Positions 35,719-45,551 of a DNA stretch of 64,000 nucleotides are shown one piece after another. Position 1 is the first letter of the stretch, and each line of letters begins with the position of its first letter. The notes beneath the pieces were generated by a model, which was not told where the DNA came from, did no database searches, and was given only the letters and a program-made list of their open reading frames with translations. The DNA comes from Colwellia sp. E2M01 (GTDB lineage Bacteria; Pseudomonadota; Gammaproteobacteria; Enterobacterales; Alteromonadaceae). The stretch spans positions 7,423 through 71,422 of the forward strand of contig NZ_JAHKPR010000041.1 in NCBI RefSeq assembly GCF_018860585.1. The letters are read 5' to 3'. The position numbers and the translations under genes were made by a program.

Positions 35719-37851
35719 ATGTCGATTAGCCCCCTGCCTAGTCTTCCTCAACATGATAATGCTGAAGTGAAATCTACGCGAGAATTTCAACTATCTCTAG
35801 CTCGTACTAAATATAATTATATGACCTCATACTTAGAAGGTGTTCCGTTATCTGCTGATGTTCCTGTTGGTGAAGAGTTTTCACTGAAATATAAAGAAGG
35901 GGTATTATTAGTATTTTTTCAATTAGCTGAGAACTTTAAAACGAATGTTATAGAGTTACTTGAAAAAGAACTAAATGGCGATATTGATAGCGACATATTT
36001 ACTGATATCGAACAGAGTTATATCAAACTAGAAAAGGAGATGAGTGTATTTCATCCAGATAAAGATCTTAAAAATTTAAAGAACTTTATGTATAGCTTAA
36101 GTAAATTGCCTACCGCCTTAGAAGATGCTCAAAATATTCCTAAAGATTTATTAAAAATGATGGAAGGTATAGAGGCCGTTATTAAAGAGGTTCAGGAAGA
36201 GGGGCCTACAGCTTTGTTGAAATCAACATTGTATGATTTACTTAATAATGACGGTAAGCGTGATTACTTAAAAGCGGACTCAATTACTGATTATAATGAT
36301 CTTTATCAGTCATTTGAAACGCCACCATTAACCGTTACCATTAAGAATAAGCCATGGATGGAAAGTGATAAAGCGCCTTATCAGCAAGATTGGTTTTTTG
36401 GTTATTTACAAACGGGTGGCTTTAATACAACTAATTTATTAGCAGTACGTAATGATAACAAACAAGCAAAAAATGCGATGTTATTATCTAACTTACTTAA
36501 TAAAATGCCGCTGACTGATGCGATACTGCAATCCGTTTTAGGTGATAACAAGGTAACGTTGCAAACGGCCGTTGAACAAAAACGTTTGTATATTTGTGAT
36601 TACACCATGTTAGTAGGCAAAAAAAGTAACATACTTCATGGTAAGCAACGTTATGTTACAGCCCCAATTGCAGTGTTTTATTGGAGTAAAGAGCGAGCCG
36701 CAGGTTACCCTGAAACTGATGGATATATGCGACCGATTGCGATTCAGTTAGATCAACAATATGATGCATCTAAAACACCTATATTTACACCAAATGATTG
36801 TAGTGATGCAAATGATAGCAATGGCTTAAAATGGCAAATAGCGAAACAAACCGTAAATATTTGTAGTGCAATACAGCATGAAAATGTCGCTCACCTTGGT
36901 GCGTGTCATTTAATTCTAGATACCATTATTATTGCTGCTAATAGAGAGCTATCAAGGCAGCACCCAATACTTACCTTATTGATCCCGCATTTTCGCTTTA
37001 CCTTAAATATCAATAATGATGCTTTGCATAATCTCATTATTCCTGGCGGTGTTACTGCATGTGATGTTGGCTTAACACCTGAGTCTTCATTCGAAATGAT
37101 TGCAGAAGCGAGGCAGTCATGGCGTTGGGATGAACAAAGCCCTGAGCAGTTATTTAAAGACCGTGGGGTCGATACAAACAGCTTACCGCATTTTGAGTTT
37201 CGTGATGACACCTTGCTGTTATGGCAAGCAATCAAAAGCTTCGTACGAGAATATTTAACGGTATATTATGAAAATGATGATAAAACTGTTGAGCAAGATA
37301 CTGAGTTGCAAGGTTTTATTTCGGCATTAGTTTCTCCGAAATTAGCTGGTTTTAAAGGGCTTAACGGTTTAACTGCTACCAATAATCCTGAACAACCTTT
37401 TAAAATAGATAGTTTCGATTATTTGGTCGAACTTGTCTCACATATTATCTATATTGCAGGACCTCAACATGCGTCGGTAAATTATGCTCAATACCCATTA
37501 ATGTCATTTGCACCGAGCGTAACGGGTTGTATTTATCATCAACCACCAGGTAAAGAAACTCAACTGGATACAGAAGAAGACCTATTATCTTGGTGTCCAC
37601 CGCTTGATATTGCATTATATACTTTATCGTTTGAATATTTATTGAGTGGTGTTCAATATGATGTGTTTGGTAAATACAATGAAGATCCGCGTATTGCGTA
37701 CTTTAAAGATGAAAAAGTAACTGAAGTGGTAAGTGATTTTCAGTGTCAATTAGCGGGTATTGAAATTGAAATTTGTCATCGTAATAAAAACCGCGCAATG
37801 CCTTATACTTTTCAGCTTCCTTCAATGATCCCGAATAGTACGAGTATCTAA
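35719..37851 (+). CDS. bacterial lipoxygenase (non-heme iron)
   Basis: Predicted to dioxygenate polyunsaturated fatty acids to hydroperoxides. The 710-residue protein has the full lipoxygenase signature H-X4-H-X4-H-X17-H-X8-H at H387, H392, H397, H415 and H424. By comparison with soybean and Pseudomonas aeruginosa LoxA, the iron ligands are H392, H397, H584 and N588 (in PQHASVNYAQYP) and the terminal carboxylate of I710; the protein ends MIPNSTSI. It has no N-terminal PLAT domain. The helical insert (about 105-170) resembles the lid of P. aeruginosa LoxA. Unlike LoxA there is no visible signal peptide, so it may be cytosolic. AAAAGGAAATAAC precedes the ATG. The assignment is firm; substrate and product regiochemistry are not. 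Confidence 0.92.
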   Translation: MSISPLPSLPQHDNAEVKSTREFQLSLARTKYNYMTSYLEGVPLSADVPVGEEFSLKYKEGVLLVFFQLAENFKTNVIELLEKELNGDIDSDIFTDIEQSYIKLEKEMSVFHPDKDLKNLKNFMYSLSKLPTALEDAQNIPKDLLKMMEGIEAVIKEVQEEGPTALLKSTLYDLLNNDGKRDYLKADSITDYNDLYQSFETPPLTVTIKNKPWMESDKAPYQQDWFFGYLQTGGFNTTNLLAVRNDNKQAKNAMLLSNLLNKMPLTDAILQSVLGDNKVTLQTAVEQKRLYICDYTMLVGKKSNILHGKQRYVTAPIAVFYWSKERAAGYPETDGYMRPIAIQLDQQYDASKTPIFTPNDCSDANDSNGLKWQIAKQTVNICSAIQHENVAHLGACHLILDTIIIAANRELSRQHPILTLLIPHFRFTLNINNDALHNLIIPGGVTACDVGLTPESSFEMIAEARQSWRWDEQSPEQLFKDRGVDTNSLPHFEFRDDTLLLWQAIKSFVREYLTVYYENDDKTVEQDTELQGFISALVSPKLAGFKGLNGLTATNNPEQPFKIDSFDYLVELVSHIIYIAGPQHASVNYAQYPLMSFAPSVTGCIYHQPPGKETQLDTEEDLLSWCPPLDIALYTLSFEYLLSGVQYDVFGKYNEDPRIAYFKDEKVTEVVSDFQCQLAGIEIEICHRNKNRAMPYTFQLPSMIPNSTSI

Positions 37852-37873
37852 AAAAGAGCTTCATAAAACGTAA

Positions 37874-37902
37874 TAAGCCGATTAAGATAATTAATCGGCT
37901 TA
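37874..37902. terminator. bidirectional terminator after the lipoxygenase gene
   Basis: TAAGCCGATTA pairs with TAATCGGCTTA (11 bases) around a 7-base loop, between two convergent genes. A second half-copy (AATTGGCTTAACG) follows. T-tracts are short. Confidence 0.65.
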
Positions 37903-37952
37903 ACATTAATTGGCTTAACGCGAGGTATTCTACTTAAGGTATTGTAATGGGG

Positions 37953-40900
37953 TTATTCTGCGTAGGTGAATTGATTTCGTCCTTTCTCTTTTGACTGATA
38001 TAGAGCCGTATCCGCTTGCTTTATTAAAGTACTAGAGCTGACATGGGGTAGAGCCGTTAAAGTGGCCATGCCTATGCTAATAGTAATGTGGTCGGCTGTT
38101 TCAGAAAACTGATGCGGTATTGCCAGCGCCCTGACTTTTTCAATACAATGTTGAGCAATACTTTCAATCGTTTCTTGATCAGATGTTGTTAATAAAATAA
38201 CAAATTCTTCACCACCATAACGGGCAACAAAGTCATTCTTACGCGCAACAATGGAGTTTAAGGTTTGTGCTATCAACTTAATGCAAGCATCACCTTCGGG
38301 GTGTCCGTAGTTATCGTTATAAGCTTTAAAATGGTCTATATCTATCATCATTAATGATAAAGAGGTAAATTCACGCGAAGCTCGTCCCCACTCTTTATCT
38401 AATGTAACATCGAATTTACGGCGATTAAAAATACCGGTTAAACCATCTTTTATTGCTAATAATTGTAGCTCTTCAGTACGTTGAGCTACTTTGTTTTCTA
38501 AAGTTTCATAATGACGAGCATTGATTAATGATACCGCCGCTTGTGCCGAAATAAGCTCCACCATGTCTTTGTGTTTTTTAGTGAAGGCATGCTCGGTTAA
38601 ATTATTTTCTAGGTAAACAATTGCGATTAAACGACCTTGACCGGTAATAGGTAAACATAATACGGATTTAGGCTTATTCATTCGTAAATACGTGTTATGA
38701 ATAAATCGAGGATCATCACCAGGGTTATCTATGATTAATGTTTTCATCGTTTTTTGGGTATAACGCACTAAAGCATCAGGTAATAATGGCTGCTGTGCGC
38801 TATCTACATCATCTAAATTAATATTGTGTAGCTTACTGTCGATTGACGTTGAAGGGTTAGCAATAGAGCCAACAATTTCAACAGTTAATTGATTATCTTC
38901 ACTAATGATTATCGCACCGTATTGAGCGCCTGCGTTTTCCATTAACACAGTCATCATTTTTTCTAATAACGAGTTAACGTAAATCTCTTCAGATAACAAC
39001 TGATTGGTTTGCAGTAGAGAATGTAAATCAATAGATTGTGCTTGATTATAAGAAGAGCTTTGTATTGAATGTTGCAAATTACCGTGTGATGTAAAAGTAG
39101 TGCTAATAATATTAAAGCGTTGTTGTGGCCATTGCTCTTCTAGTTGAGTACATTTAGCCGTAGCTCCCCAGCGAGAATAGAGGTAATGAGCATCTTTAAT
39201 ACAATTTTCGGCAATACGATTTTGCCCTATATTACGCCAGTATTTTGCATATCGTTCATTAATAAGCGCTTCAATATGAATAAAGTTTGCTGCTTCAACG
39301 GCATCAAGCGCTTTTGCATAAAACTCGGTTGCTGCTTTATCATTTTGCTGTACTTGCGCTATTTCAGCCGACAGTAAATAATATTTATGGAGGTAGTTTT
39401 TGTCGCTATGTACAGACCAGCTTTTAAATTGCTGACAAATCTCTTGTGCTTTTGCCAAATTATTTGAGCTCTTCTCTTTGTTGGTATTCGTTTTATCGCT
39501 GTTTTTTTCTATATCTTTTTCAATGCCATCTATTAAAATCAAGGCAAGGTAAAACAGACTTTCAGTCATTATTGGACTGTCAGGTAAAAACATACAGACA
39601 ATATCAATATTTTTAATGCATTGTGTTTGTAATGTTTTATCACCCATGAGGTAAGCATAACGTAGCGCTGTAAACGTATAAAAAGCCATGCCCATTGAGG
39701 GAGTATGAAAGTCATTAGTAAAGTGGTCATTAATATTAAATGAGGCTGTATTGAGAGACCTTGAGGGTATGGTTTTCTCTTGCAGTGCTAATACGCTTTG
39801 ATAAGCGCCCAATAACACAAAATTAACTGTAGCAGGTTGTTGTTTTTTCGTTAAAAAAGCTAAACCTTGCTCTATGTCGGCTTGTAACTCTTCTAAGGGT
39901 TCACCTTTAATAAGCTTATTACAAGCTTTAAATAAAACACAATACCCTGCAAACACAAGATTAGTGCCTTCTTCTCCCCACTCTATTACTTGATCTAGAT
40001 AAGGATAAGTGTTTTCAATAGGCTCACACCAGTGTTGGTAACTCGAAGCAAAATATTGATAAATAGTGGCTCGATGGTATTTGCTTTCCCATAAATCAGA
40101 AACACTTTTTGCTAATTTACTCATTTGATAACAGGCCGGCGGTTTTTCTCCCATCATAGACATTGCGGTAGCATATGCAGCATAACCTATAGAGCTTAAT
40201 TCACATTGTCCAAACTCTAATGTCAATTGCACCATCTTGCAGGCGTTAGTTGCATAAGATAGCGCACTACCGGATAAATAAAAGGCAGGGGCAAGTGCAT
40301 TATGAATTTCCATACGCAATAAACACTGTTCACTTGTCATTTTCTCTGCAGCTAATAATTGTTCATCACTATAGGTTTTACGTAATTCTTGCGTATGACT
40401 GAAGGTGTTATTTAACTGTTTTTTTGCTTCACTTTCATTAGCGGGAAAATCAACTTTTAATATTGCTAACCCGCCCATTAACACCGTGATAGCGTCAGCA
40501 AAACTTCCTCTAGATTGAAATTGGTCTGCTTGCACTAAAATGAGTGCTATTTTAGCTTTATCGGTAGGTGCAGTATTAATACAATCAAGATACAGCGCTC
40601 TAGCGACATCAATATTTCCGGCTAAAAATTCTGTTTCTATTAAACCTTTATTAACTGCTAATGCCTGTGGGAGATTATGGCTCCATGCATCGGCAGCCAA
40701 GTGTTTTTTAGCAAAAGTAAAGTACTTAGCTGCATCTTTATATGTTGCAGCATCTTTACTTTTTAAACCGGCTTTTACGTTTAACCCTACTATTTTTGTT
40801 AATTCTTTTTCATCATCAATAATATTAATTGCGCCATTGAGCACTCTTAATAAGGTAAAAAGGTTACTGTTTAACTCTTCATCGGTAATGTTTTCAAGCC

Positions 40901-43022
40901 AGTGTCGACCAATGTGTAAAAGTAACTGCTCACGACCTTCTTCAGGTGTTAATTGGTAAGCTGCTTGTTGAACTTTATCATGTAAAAAAGCATATTGTGA
41001 TTGATTTAAGCGGTATTCATCATCAATAAATTGATAATGTTCATCTTGCGGTAATATAAAACCAGCTTCAAGTAATGGCCATAAGTTTTTTGCGGTAGTT
41101 ATTAAATCACCCTTACAGGCTGATGATAGTTGCCTGAGCGTAAAGTTGTGACCCAGGTGCGCGGCAATGGAAGCAAGTAATTGACTTTCATGGCTTTGTT
41201 TTTTAAATTTAACAATCATTAGGTCTACAACATTATCTGTCATAGCGTGTTGATTTATTTCCTCAATAGACCATAACCATACGCCTTTTTCATGGTGGTA
41301 CTGAATACTATTTTTTTGGTAAAGCGCTAATAAAAACTGGTTAAGGAAAAAAGGGTTCCCTTGCGTTTTTTGCATGCATAGTTCGGCTAAACTGGCGACA
41401 CTTTCAAAGTCACACTGTAAGGTGTTACAAAGTAACTGTTGTACATGTTGTATTTGTAATGGTGCTATGTGCAGTTGGGTTAAGAACTCATCTTGCGCCA
41501 TACTGTCGATGACTTTCACTAACGGGTGTGCTTGGTCTACTTCATTATCTCGATAAGCTCCAATAATAAATAAACCTTGTTTATTGTTATCGCTAACTTG
41601 CTTTTGTAGTAATGTTAACGTTGGTATGTCTACCCATTGTAAGTCATCAAGAAAAATAACGAGTGGCCTTTCTTTCGAATATAGCGCACTCACAAAATCT
41701 ATAAACACCATATTTAATCGCATTTCTGATTCAGCAGGAGGTAATGCGGTTAATGTCGGTGGTTGACCAATAATTAAAGCTAAATCGGGTAATAACTCAG
41801 TAATAATGGCGGCGTTATTACCTAAAACCATTTGTAATTTAGTACGCCATTGTTTTAACTTTTCATTACTTTCGCTTAATAAGTGTTGTAACAATTGTTT
41901 TAGCGCGTCAATTAACACGACAAAAGGTTGGCCGCGGTTGTATTGATCACATTTCCCGGTGATAAATAAACCGTCAGTGGCGAGAATTGTTTTTTGTAAT
42001 TCATTAACTAATGCTGATTTACCAACGCCTGAATAACCACTAACCATTACCAATTCAGTTTGACCAATACAGGTGCGCTGATAAGCGTTTAAAATAGTAA
42101 TGAGTTCGTGTTGTCTACCATAAAGTTTATTGGAGACATTAAATTGAAGTGATACATCGGTTGTTGCTAAGGGGAAGTTATCAATGTGATTGCTTTGTTG
42201 CCATTGAGATAAGCTATTGTCTAAATCTGTTTGTAGACCAAAACTACTCTGATAACGATTATCTGGCGATTTTTCCATTAACTTACTGACAATTGCAGAA
42301 ATGACTAACGGAGTACCCGGTTTTACATCAACCATTGGCTCTGGTGTTCGAGCAATATGAGAGTGTAATAAGGTCATAGCATTACGTGAGATGAAAGGTA
42401 ACCTACCAGTAAACAATTCAAATAAAGTTATACCTAGGGAATAAAAATCACTTCGATAGTCAACGTTTATATTGGTACGCCCTGTTTGCTCAGGTGAAAT
42501 ATATTCAAACTTTCCCCATAATTTATGGTTAGGCGCTTTTACTTGTTTATGGCTTAAACGTGTTGCTAAAGCAAAATCACATAGTTTTATTTGTAAGGTA
42601 TCAGGGTTGATTAAAATGTTGCTTGGGTTTAAATCTCGGTGAATTAATTGAGCTTGGTGTACATCGGCTAAAGCAGTTGTTAATTGACAGGCTATATGTA
42701 AGCGCTGTTCAAAAGTGAGTGTGTCTTTTGCGATAAGATGACTTAAGTTGGTAGATGAGAAATCTTCTAATACTAAAATATGACTGTTTTTATGTTGTTT
42801 TAGCGCATGAGCTTTTATCACCCAGTTTGAATCTATAGCTTGTAATAACTTAAATTCGTTTTTCCAGCGAGAGTCTAATTCAGCAGAAGGGTAATCAGTA
42901 TTTTGATATTTAATAATAACCGTAGAGTCGGTAATTTCAGGGTGATGAGAAATAGCTCGTGCAACAACAGTATCTTCGTATGAATAGATAATATTTTGTA
43001 TTTCAAAGAGAGATAAATTCAT
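37953..43022 (-). CDS. Ser/Thr kinase-like / AAA ATPase / GAF / GGDEF fusion protein
   Basis: A 1689-residue cytosolic signalling protein with no membrane segment. Order: protein-kinase-like domain (1-285) with Lys38, HRDLNPSNIL (128-137) and DFA (149-151) in place of DFG; AAA_16 ATPase (about 300-560) with YGRQHEL, Walker A GYSGVGKS (329-336) and Walker B LVIFLDDLQWVD. Then a long helical TPR-like region (about 700-1330), GAF (about 1370-1520), a short coiled coil, and GGDEF (about 1530-1689) with DIDHFKAYNDNYGHPEGD and RYGGEEF (GGEEF 1603-1607). The front half resembles PknB-like kinase/PknK-like multidomain regulators, which usually end in a histidine kinase. Here the output is a diguanylate cyclase. 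The changed HRDLN/DFA motifs leave kinase activity in doubt; the GGDEF looks active. Confidence 0.93.
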   Translation of the reverse strand: MNLSLFEIQNIIYSYEDTVVARAISHHPEITDSTVIIKYQNTDYPSAELDSRWKNEFKLLQAIDSNWVIKAHALKQHKNSHILVLEDFSSTNLSHLIAKDTLTFEQRLHIACQLTTALADVHQAQLIHRDLNPSNILINPDTLQIKLCDFALATRLSHKQVKAPNHKLWGKFEYISPEQTGRTNINVDYRSDFYSLGITLFELFTGRLPFISRNAMTLLHSHIARTPEPMVDVKPGTPLVISAIVSKLMEKSPDNRYQSSFGLQTDLDNSLSQWQQSNHIDNFPLATTDVSLQFNVSNKLYGRQHELITILNAYQRTCIGQTELVMVSGYSGVGKSALVNELQKTILATDGLFITGKCDQYNRGQPFVVLIDALKQLLQHLLSESNEKLKQWRTKLQMVLGNNAAIITELLPDLALIIGQPPTLTALPPAESEMRLNMVFIDFVSALYSKERPLVIFLDDLQWVDIPTLTLLQKQVSDNNKQGLFIIGAYRDNEVDQAHPLVKVIDSMAQDEFLTQLHIAPLQIQHVQQLLCNTLQCDFESVASLAELCMQKTQGNPFFLNQFLLALYQKNSIQYHHEKGVWLWSIEEINQHAMTDNVVDLMIVKFKKQSHESQLLASIAAHLGHNFTLRQLSSACKGDLITTAKNLWPLLEAGFILPQDEHYQFIDDEYRLNQSQYAFLHDKVQQAAYQLTPEEGREQLLLHIGRHWLENITDEELNSNLFTLLRVLNGAINIIDDEKELTKIVGLNVKAGLKSKDAATYKDAAKYFTFAKKHLAADAWSHNLPQALAVNKGLIETEFLAGNIDVARALYLDCINTAPTDKAKIALILVQADQFQSRGSFADAITVLMGGLAILKVDFPANESEAKKQLNNTFSHTQELRKTYSDEQLLAAEKMTSEQCLLRMEIHNALAPAFYLSGSALSYATNACKMVQLTLEFGQCELSSIGYAAYATAMSMMGEKPPACYQMSKLAKSVSDLWESKYHRATIYQYFASSYQHWCEPIENTYPYLDQVIEWGEEGTNLVFAGYCVLFKACNKLIKGEPLEELQADIEQGLAFLTKKQQPATVNFVLLGAYQSVLALQEKTIPSRSLNTASFNINDHFTNDFHTPSMGMAFYTFTALRYAYLMGDKTLQTQCIKNIDIVCMFLPDSPIMTESLFYLALILIDGIEKDIEKNSDKTNTNKEKSSNNLAKAQEICQQFKSWSVHSDKNYLHKYYLLSAEIAQVQQNDKAATEFYAKALDAVEAANFIHIEALINERYAKYWRNIGQNRIAENCIKDAHYLYSRWGATAKCTQLEEQWPQQRFNIISTTFTSHGNLQHSIQSSSYNQAQSIDLHSLLQTNQLLSEEIYVNSLLEKMMTVLMENAGAQYGAIIISEDNQLTVEIVGSIANPSTSIDSKLHNINLDDVDSAQQPLLPDALVRYTQKTMKTLIIDNPGDDPRFIHNTYLRMNKPKSVLCLPITGQGRLIAIVYLENNLTEHAFTKKHKDMVELISAQAAVSLINARHYETLENKVAQRTEELQLLAIKDGLTGIFNRRKFDVTLDKEWGRASREFTSLSLMMIDIDHFKAYNDNYGHPEGDACIKLIAQTLNSIVARKNDFVARYGGEEFVILLTTSDQETIESIAQHCIEKVRALAIPHQFSETADHITISIGMATLTALPHVSSSTLIKQADTALYQSKEKGRNQFTYAE

Positions 43023-43799
43023 TAAGACTACTAACCTTTAATTTATAGCTATTACAGTGACTTTATTCACTTGATATATCCCTTACCAATGAATGTTTGC
43101 AGCATTTTACTTTAAACATGATACCTCTTACGAGTAATTGTGCAATGTTATTCTAAGCTATTATTTATTTGATTCATTATAAATAATAAATAATAAATAA
43201 TAAATTTAAATGATAATGTTAACGGGAGTTTAACTGTGTTTAAACGACAGTTTAAAACATACGTAAGAGTGAATTAATTAAAGGAGGAAATTTATATTAC
43301 TGTATGTTTGAAAATATATGTTGTATTGGTTGATGAGCTAGGTAATGCGGTTAGGTTTTTATAGCTTGAATAGTTTTGATAATGAGTAAAAAACTTATCT
43401 TTAGTATAACAATATATTTACATCCGCGTTTAAATATTAAAAGTAAGTTATTTTGTCAGAATAAGCACGATTGCTTTCTTATTGTACATAAGTCCACTAA
43501 AGGCAGAGGTGTAAATAAGAGGGGTATAAATCTTTAAGGGGTTGAGGTATAAATTTTATGTTAATCGGTATTCTAACTTTGCTAGGTTGTAAGTATAATC
43601 TCACTCATTAAACATCACTATTACTTCACGTTGTGATTAAATAACAATTCATCAGCGTCCGTTTATTGCTAAAGATAAAGTACAATTCAAATAAGTTATT
43701 CCTTTATTCAATTGTGCTTATGTATAATTTTATTAACACAAAGCTGAGTTGAAAAGACTTAATGTCATTATTATAAGTCATAACCTAACAGAGATTACT
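43023..43799. other. 777-base divergent intergenic region with AAATAAT microsatellite
   Basis: No gene recognised. (AAATAAT)3.5 lies at 43181-43204. The rest is AT-rich and must hold the promoters of the kinase-GGDEF gene and roxA. A short direct repeat of GGTATAAAT occurs near 43524 and 43550. Confidence 0.5.
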
Positions 43800-44951
43800 A
43801 TGTACACATTAAATTTGAACCAAATGACACAACAAAAGTTTCTTGATGAATATTGGCAAAAAAAACCTGTTGTTATTCGCCAAGGGTTCAAAGATTTTTT
43901 TGATCCTATTGCTCCTGATGAAATGGCAGGTCTTGCCATGGAAGAGCAAGTTGAATCGCGCTTGGTTCATAAAAAAGATGGGCAATGGCAAGCTGAATTT
44001 GGCCCTTTTGAAAGTTATGAGCATTTAGGTACGCAAGATTGGTCTTTGGTTGTGCAGGCCCTTGACCATTTTTCAGAAGAAGCCGCTGAAATTATTGAAG
44101 CGTTCCGCTTTTTACCACACTGGCGTTTAGATGATTTAATGGCAAGTTTTGCTATGCCAGGCGGCAGTGTAGGCCCACATAAAGACAATTACGATACCTT
44201 TATTTGTCAAGGCTCTGGTAAACGCCATTGGCGTGTTGGTAATAACGGTGAACATGTTGAATTTGCCGCGCACGAATCACTATTACATGTTGAACCTTTT
44301 GAAGCCATTATTGATGTTGAATTAGAAGCTGGTGATATTTTATATATTCCGCCGGGCTTTCCTCATGAAGGAATTTCCTTAGACACGTCTATGAGTTTTT
44401 CTGTTGGATTCAGAGCTAATTCAGCGGTTAGTGTATTTAGCGCTTTTGCTGATCACTTAATTGATACAGAGCAAGGCACACAGCTTTTAACGGATCCAAG
44501 TCGCAAGGTAGTCACTAATAGCGGCGCAGTTAGCAATGACGATTACGCGAGTATTAAGTCACAAGTACAAAACCTATTAGATGATGACACTAGCTTTAAA
44601 AACTTTACCGGACAGTTTCTAACAGCAGCAAAGCATGAGTTAGATATTATGTTGCCAGATGAACCCTTTGAACTAACCGAAGTAAGTAATTTACTTAATA
44701 GTCATGCAATTAAACGTTTAGGTGGCTTACGTGCGTTTTATTTTGAAGACACCGTCGAACAAGGTTTATGTTACATCAACGGTAGTGAATTAGAGTTTTC
44801 CCCTGATATTGCTGATGGCGTTAAATTATTGTGTGATAAGGTAATGTTATCCCCTAATGATTTAAGTGACTGGAGTCACAACGCGGCTTTTGTTGAATTA
44901 GTGACGGTATTATTTAACCAAGGTTATTGGTATTTAGCTGAAGTAGAGTAA
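43800..44951 (+). CDS. roxA: 50S ribosomal protein L16 arginine 3-hydroxylase (JmjC-type)
   Basis: Fe(II)/2-oxoglutarate dioxygenase that hydroxylates an arginine of ribosomal protein L16. The 383-residue protein follows E. coli RoxA (YcfD) closely: YWQKKPVVIRQGF, ESRLVHKKDGQW, GPFESYEHLG and LPHWRLDDLMASFAMPGG. The iron ligands are H127 and D129 in VGPHKDNYDTF and H189 in IPPGFPHEG. The N-terminal cupin is followed by a dimerisation and winged-helix region. The ATG at 43800 (AGAG 8 bases upstream) aligns with the family; an extension to 43749 was rejected. Confidence 0.94.
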   Translation: MYTLNLNQMTQQKFLDEYWQKKPVVIRQGFKDFFDPIAPDEMAGLAMEEQVESRLVHKKDGQWQAEFGPFESYEHLGTQDWSLVVQALDHFSEEAAEIIEAFRFLPHWRLDDLMASFAMPGGSVGPHKDNYDTFICQGSGKRHWRVGNNGEHVEFAAHESLLHVEPFEAIIDVELEAGDILYIPPGFPHEGISLDTSMSFSVGFRANSAVSVFSAFADHLIDTEQGTQLLTDPSRKVVTNSGAVSNDDYASIKSQVQNLLDDDTSFKNFTGQFLTAAKHELDIMLPDEPFELTEVSNLLNSHAIKRLGGLRAFYFEDTVEQGLCYINGSELEFSPDIADGVKLLCDKVMLSPNDLSDWSHNAAFVELVTVLFNQGYWYLAEVE

Positions 44952-45085
44952 TCAATTCATTAAAGCAAACGATGGTACGAGAGAAATAGTCGCTTAGATA
45001 ATTAAAGAATTAGCGAAGTCACTTAGGGCTTACTTTGGGGTTGCTTAGTTATTGCTTAGGGATTGTAAGCCAAATGAATTAAACT

Positions 45086-45547
45086 ATGATAACGCCGATA
45101 TTAATTCTTTTTATTCTCTCGTGCCCGTTAGCGTTTGCTTTAATCTATTCGAGATTAAAGCGCACAACTTTAGATAGTAGAAAATACGCCAGTTGGGGCT
45201 TAGGCTTTGCTTTTATTTTCTTTTTTATTGGGCACTTTGTTAAAACCGAAGGTATGGCGTTAATGCTACCACCTTGGGTGCCTTTGAAAATATTCTTAAT
45301 TTATGCCACGGGGGTATTAGAGCTTTTAGTAGGCTGTGCGTTATTTATTCCAAGGTATCAACAAATTGCCGCAAAACTGGCTATTTTAATATTAATAGTC
45401 TTTTTTCCTGCCAATATTTATGCTGCGGTCAATAGTGTTGGCTTAGGTGGTCATCAATGGGGACCCATTTACTTATTGATACGTGCACCTTTACAGTTGA
45501 TCTTAATAGCGTGGGCATACTGTTTGTGTGTTAAAAAATCTAATTAA
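45086..45547 (+). CDS. DoxX-like integral membrane protein
   Basis: The 153-residue protein consists of four or five membrane helices (about 3-20, 37-56, 67-90, 96-115, 125-147). It has FIGHFVKTEGMALMLPPWVP between helices 2 and 3 and ANIYAAVNSVGLGGHQWGP before the last, the pattern of the DoxX/DUF4267-like group. These proteins are often annotated as redox or quinone-associated, but there is little proof. It is convergent with the lyase gene, with only four bases between the two stops, and follows roxA. Confidence 0.78.
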   Translation: MITPILILFILSCPLAFALIYSRLKRTTLDSRKYASWGLGFAFIFFFIGHFVKTEGMALMLPPWVPLKIFLIYATGVLELLVGCALFIPRYQQIAAKLAILILIVFFPANIYAAVNSVGLGGHQWGPIYLLIRAPLQLILIAWAYCLCVKKSN

Positions 45548-45551
45548 CAAA

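Noticed and set aside
36906-37235. 109-residue open frame antisense to the lipoxygenase gene
   Set aside because: It lies fully inside a strongly conserved gene (opposite the His-rich motif) and has no ribosome site or family resemblance.
40540-40959. 139-residue open frame antisense to the kinase-GGDEF gene
   Set aside because: Composition is that of the reverse complement of a helical repeat region; no homology and no start signals.
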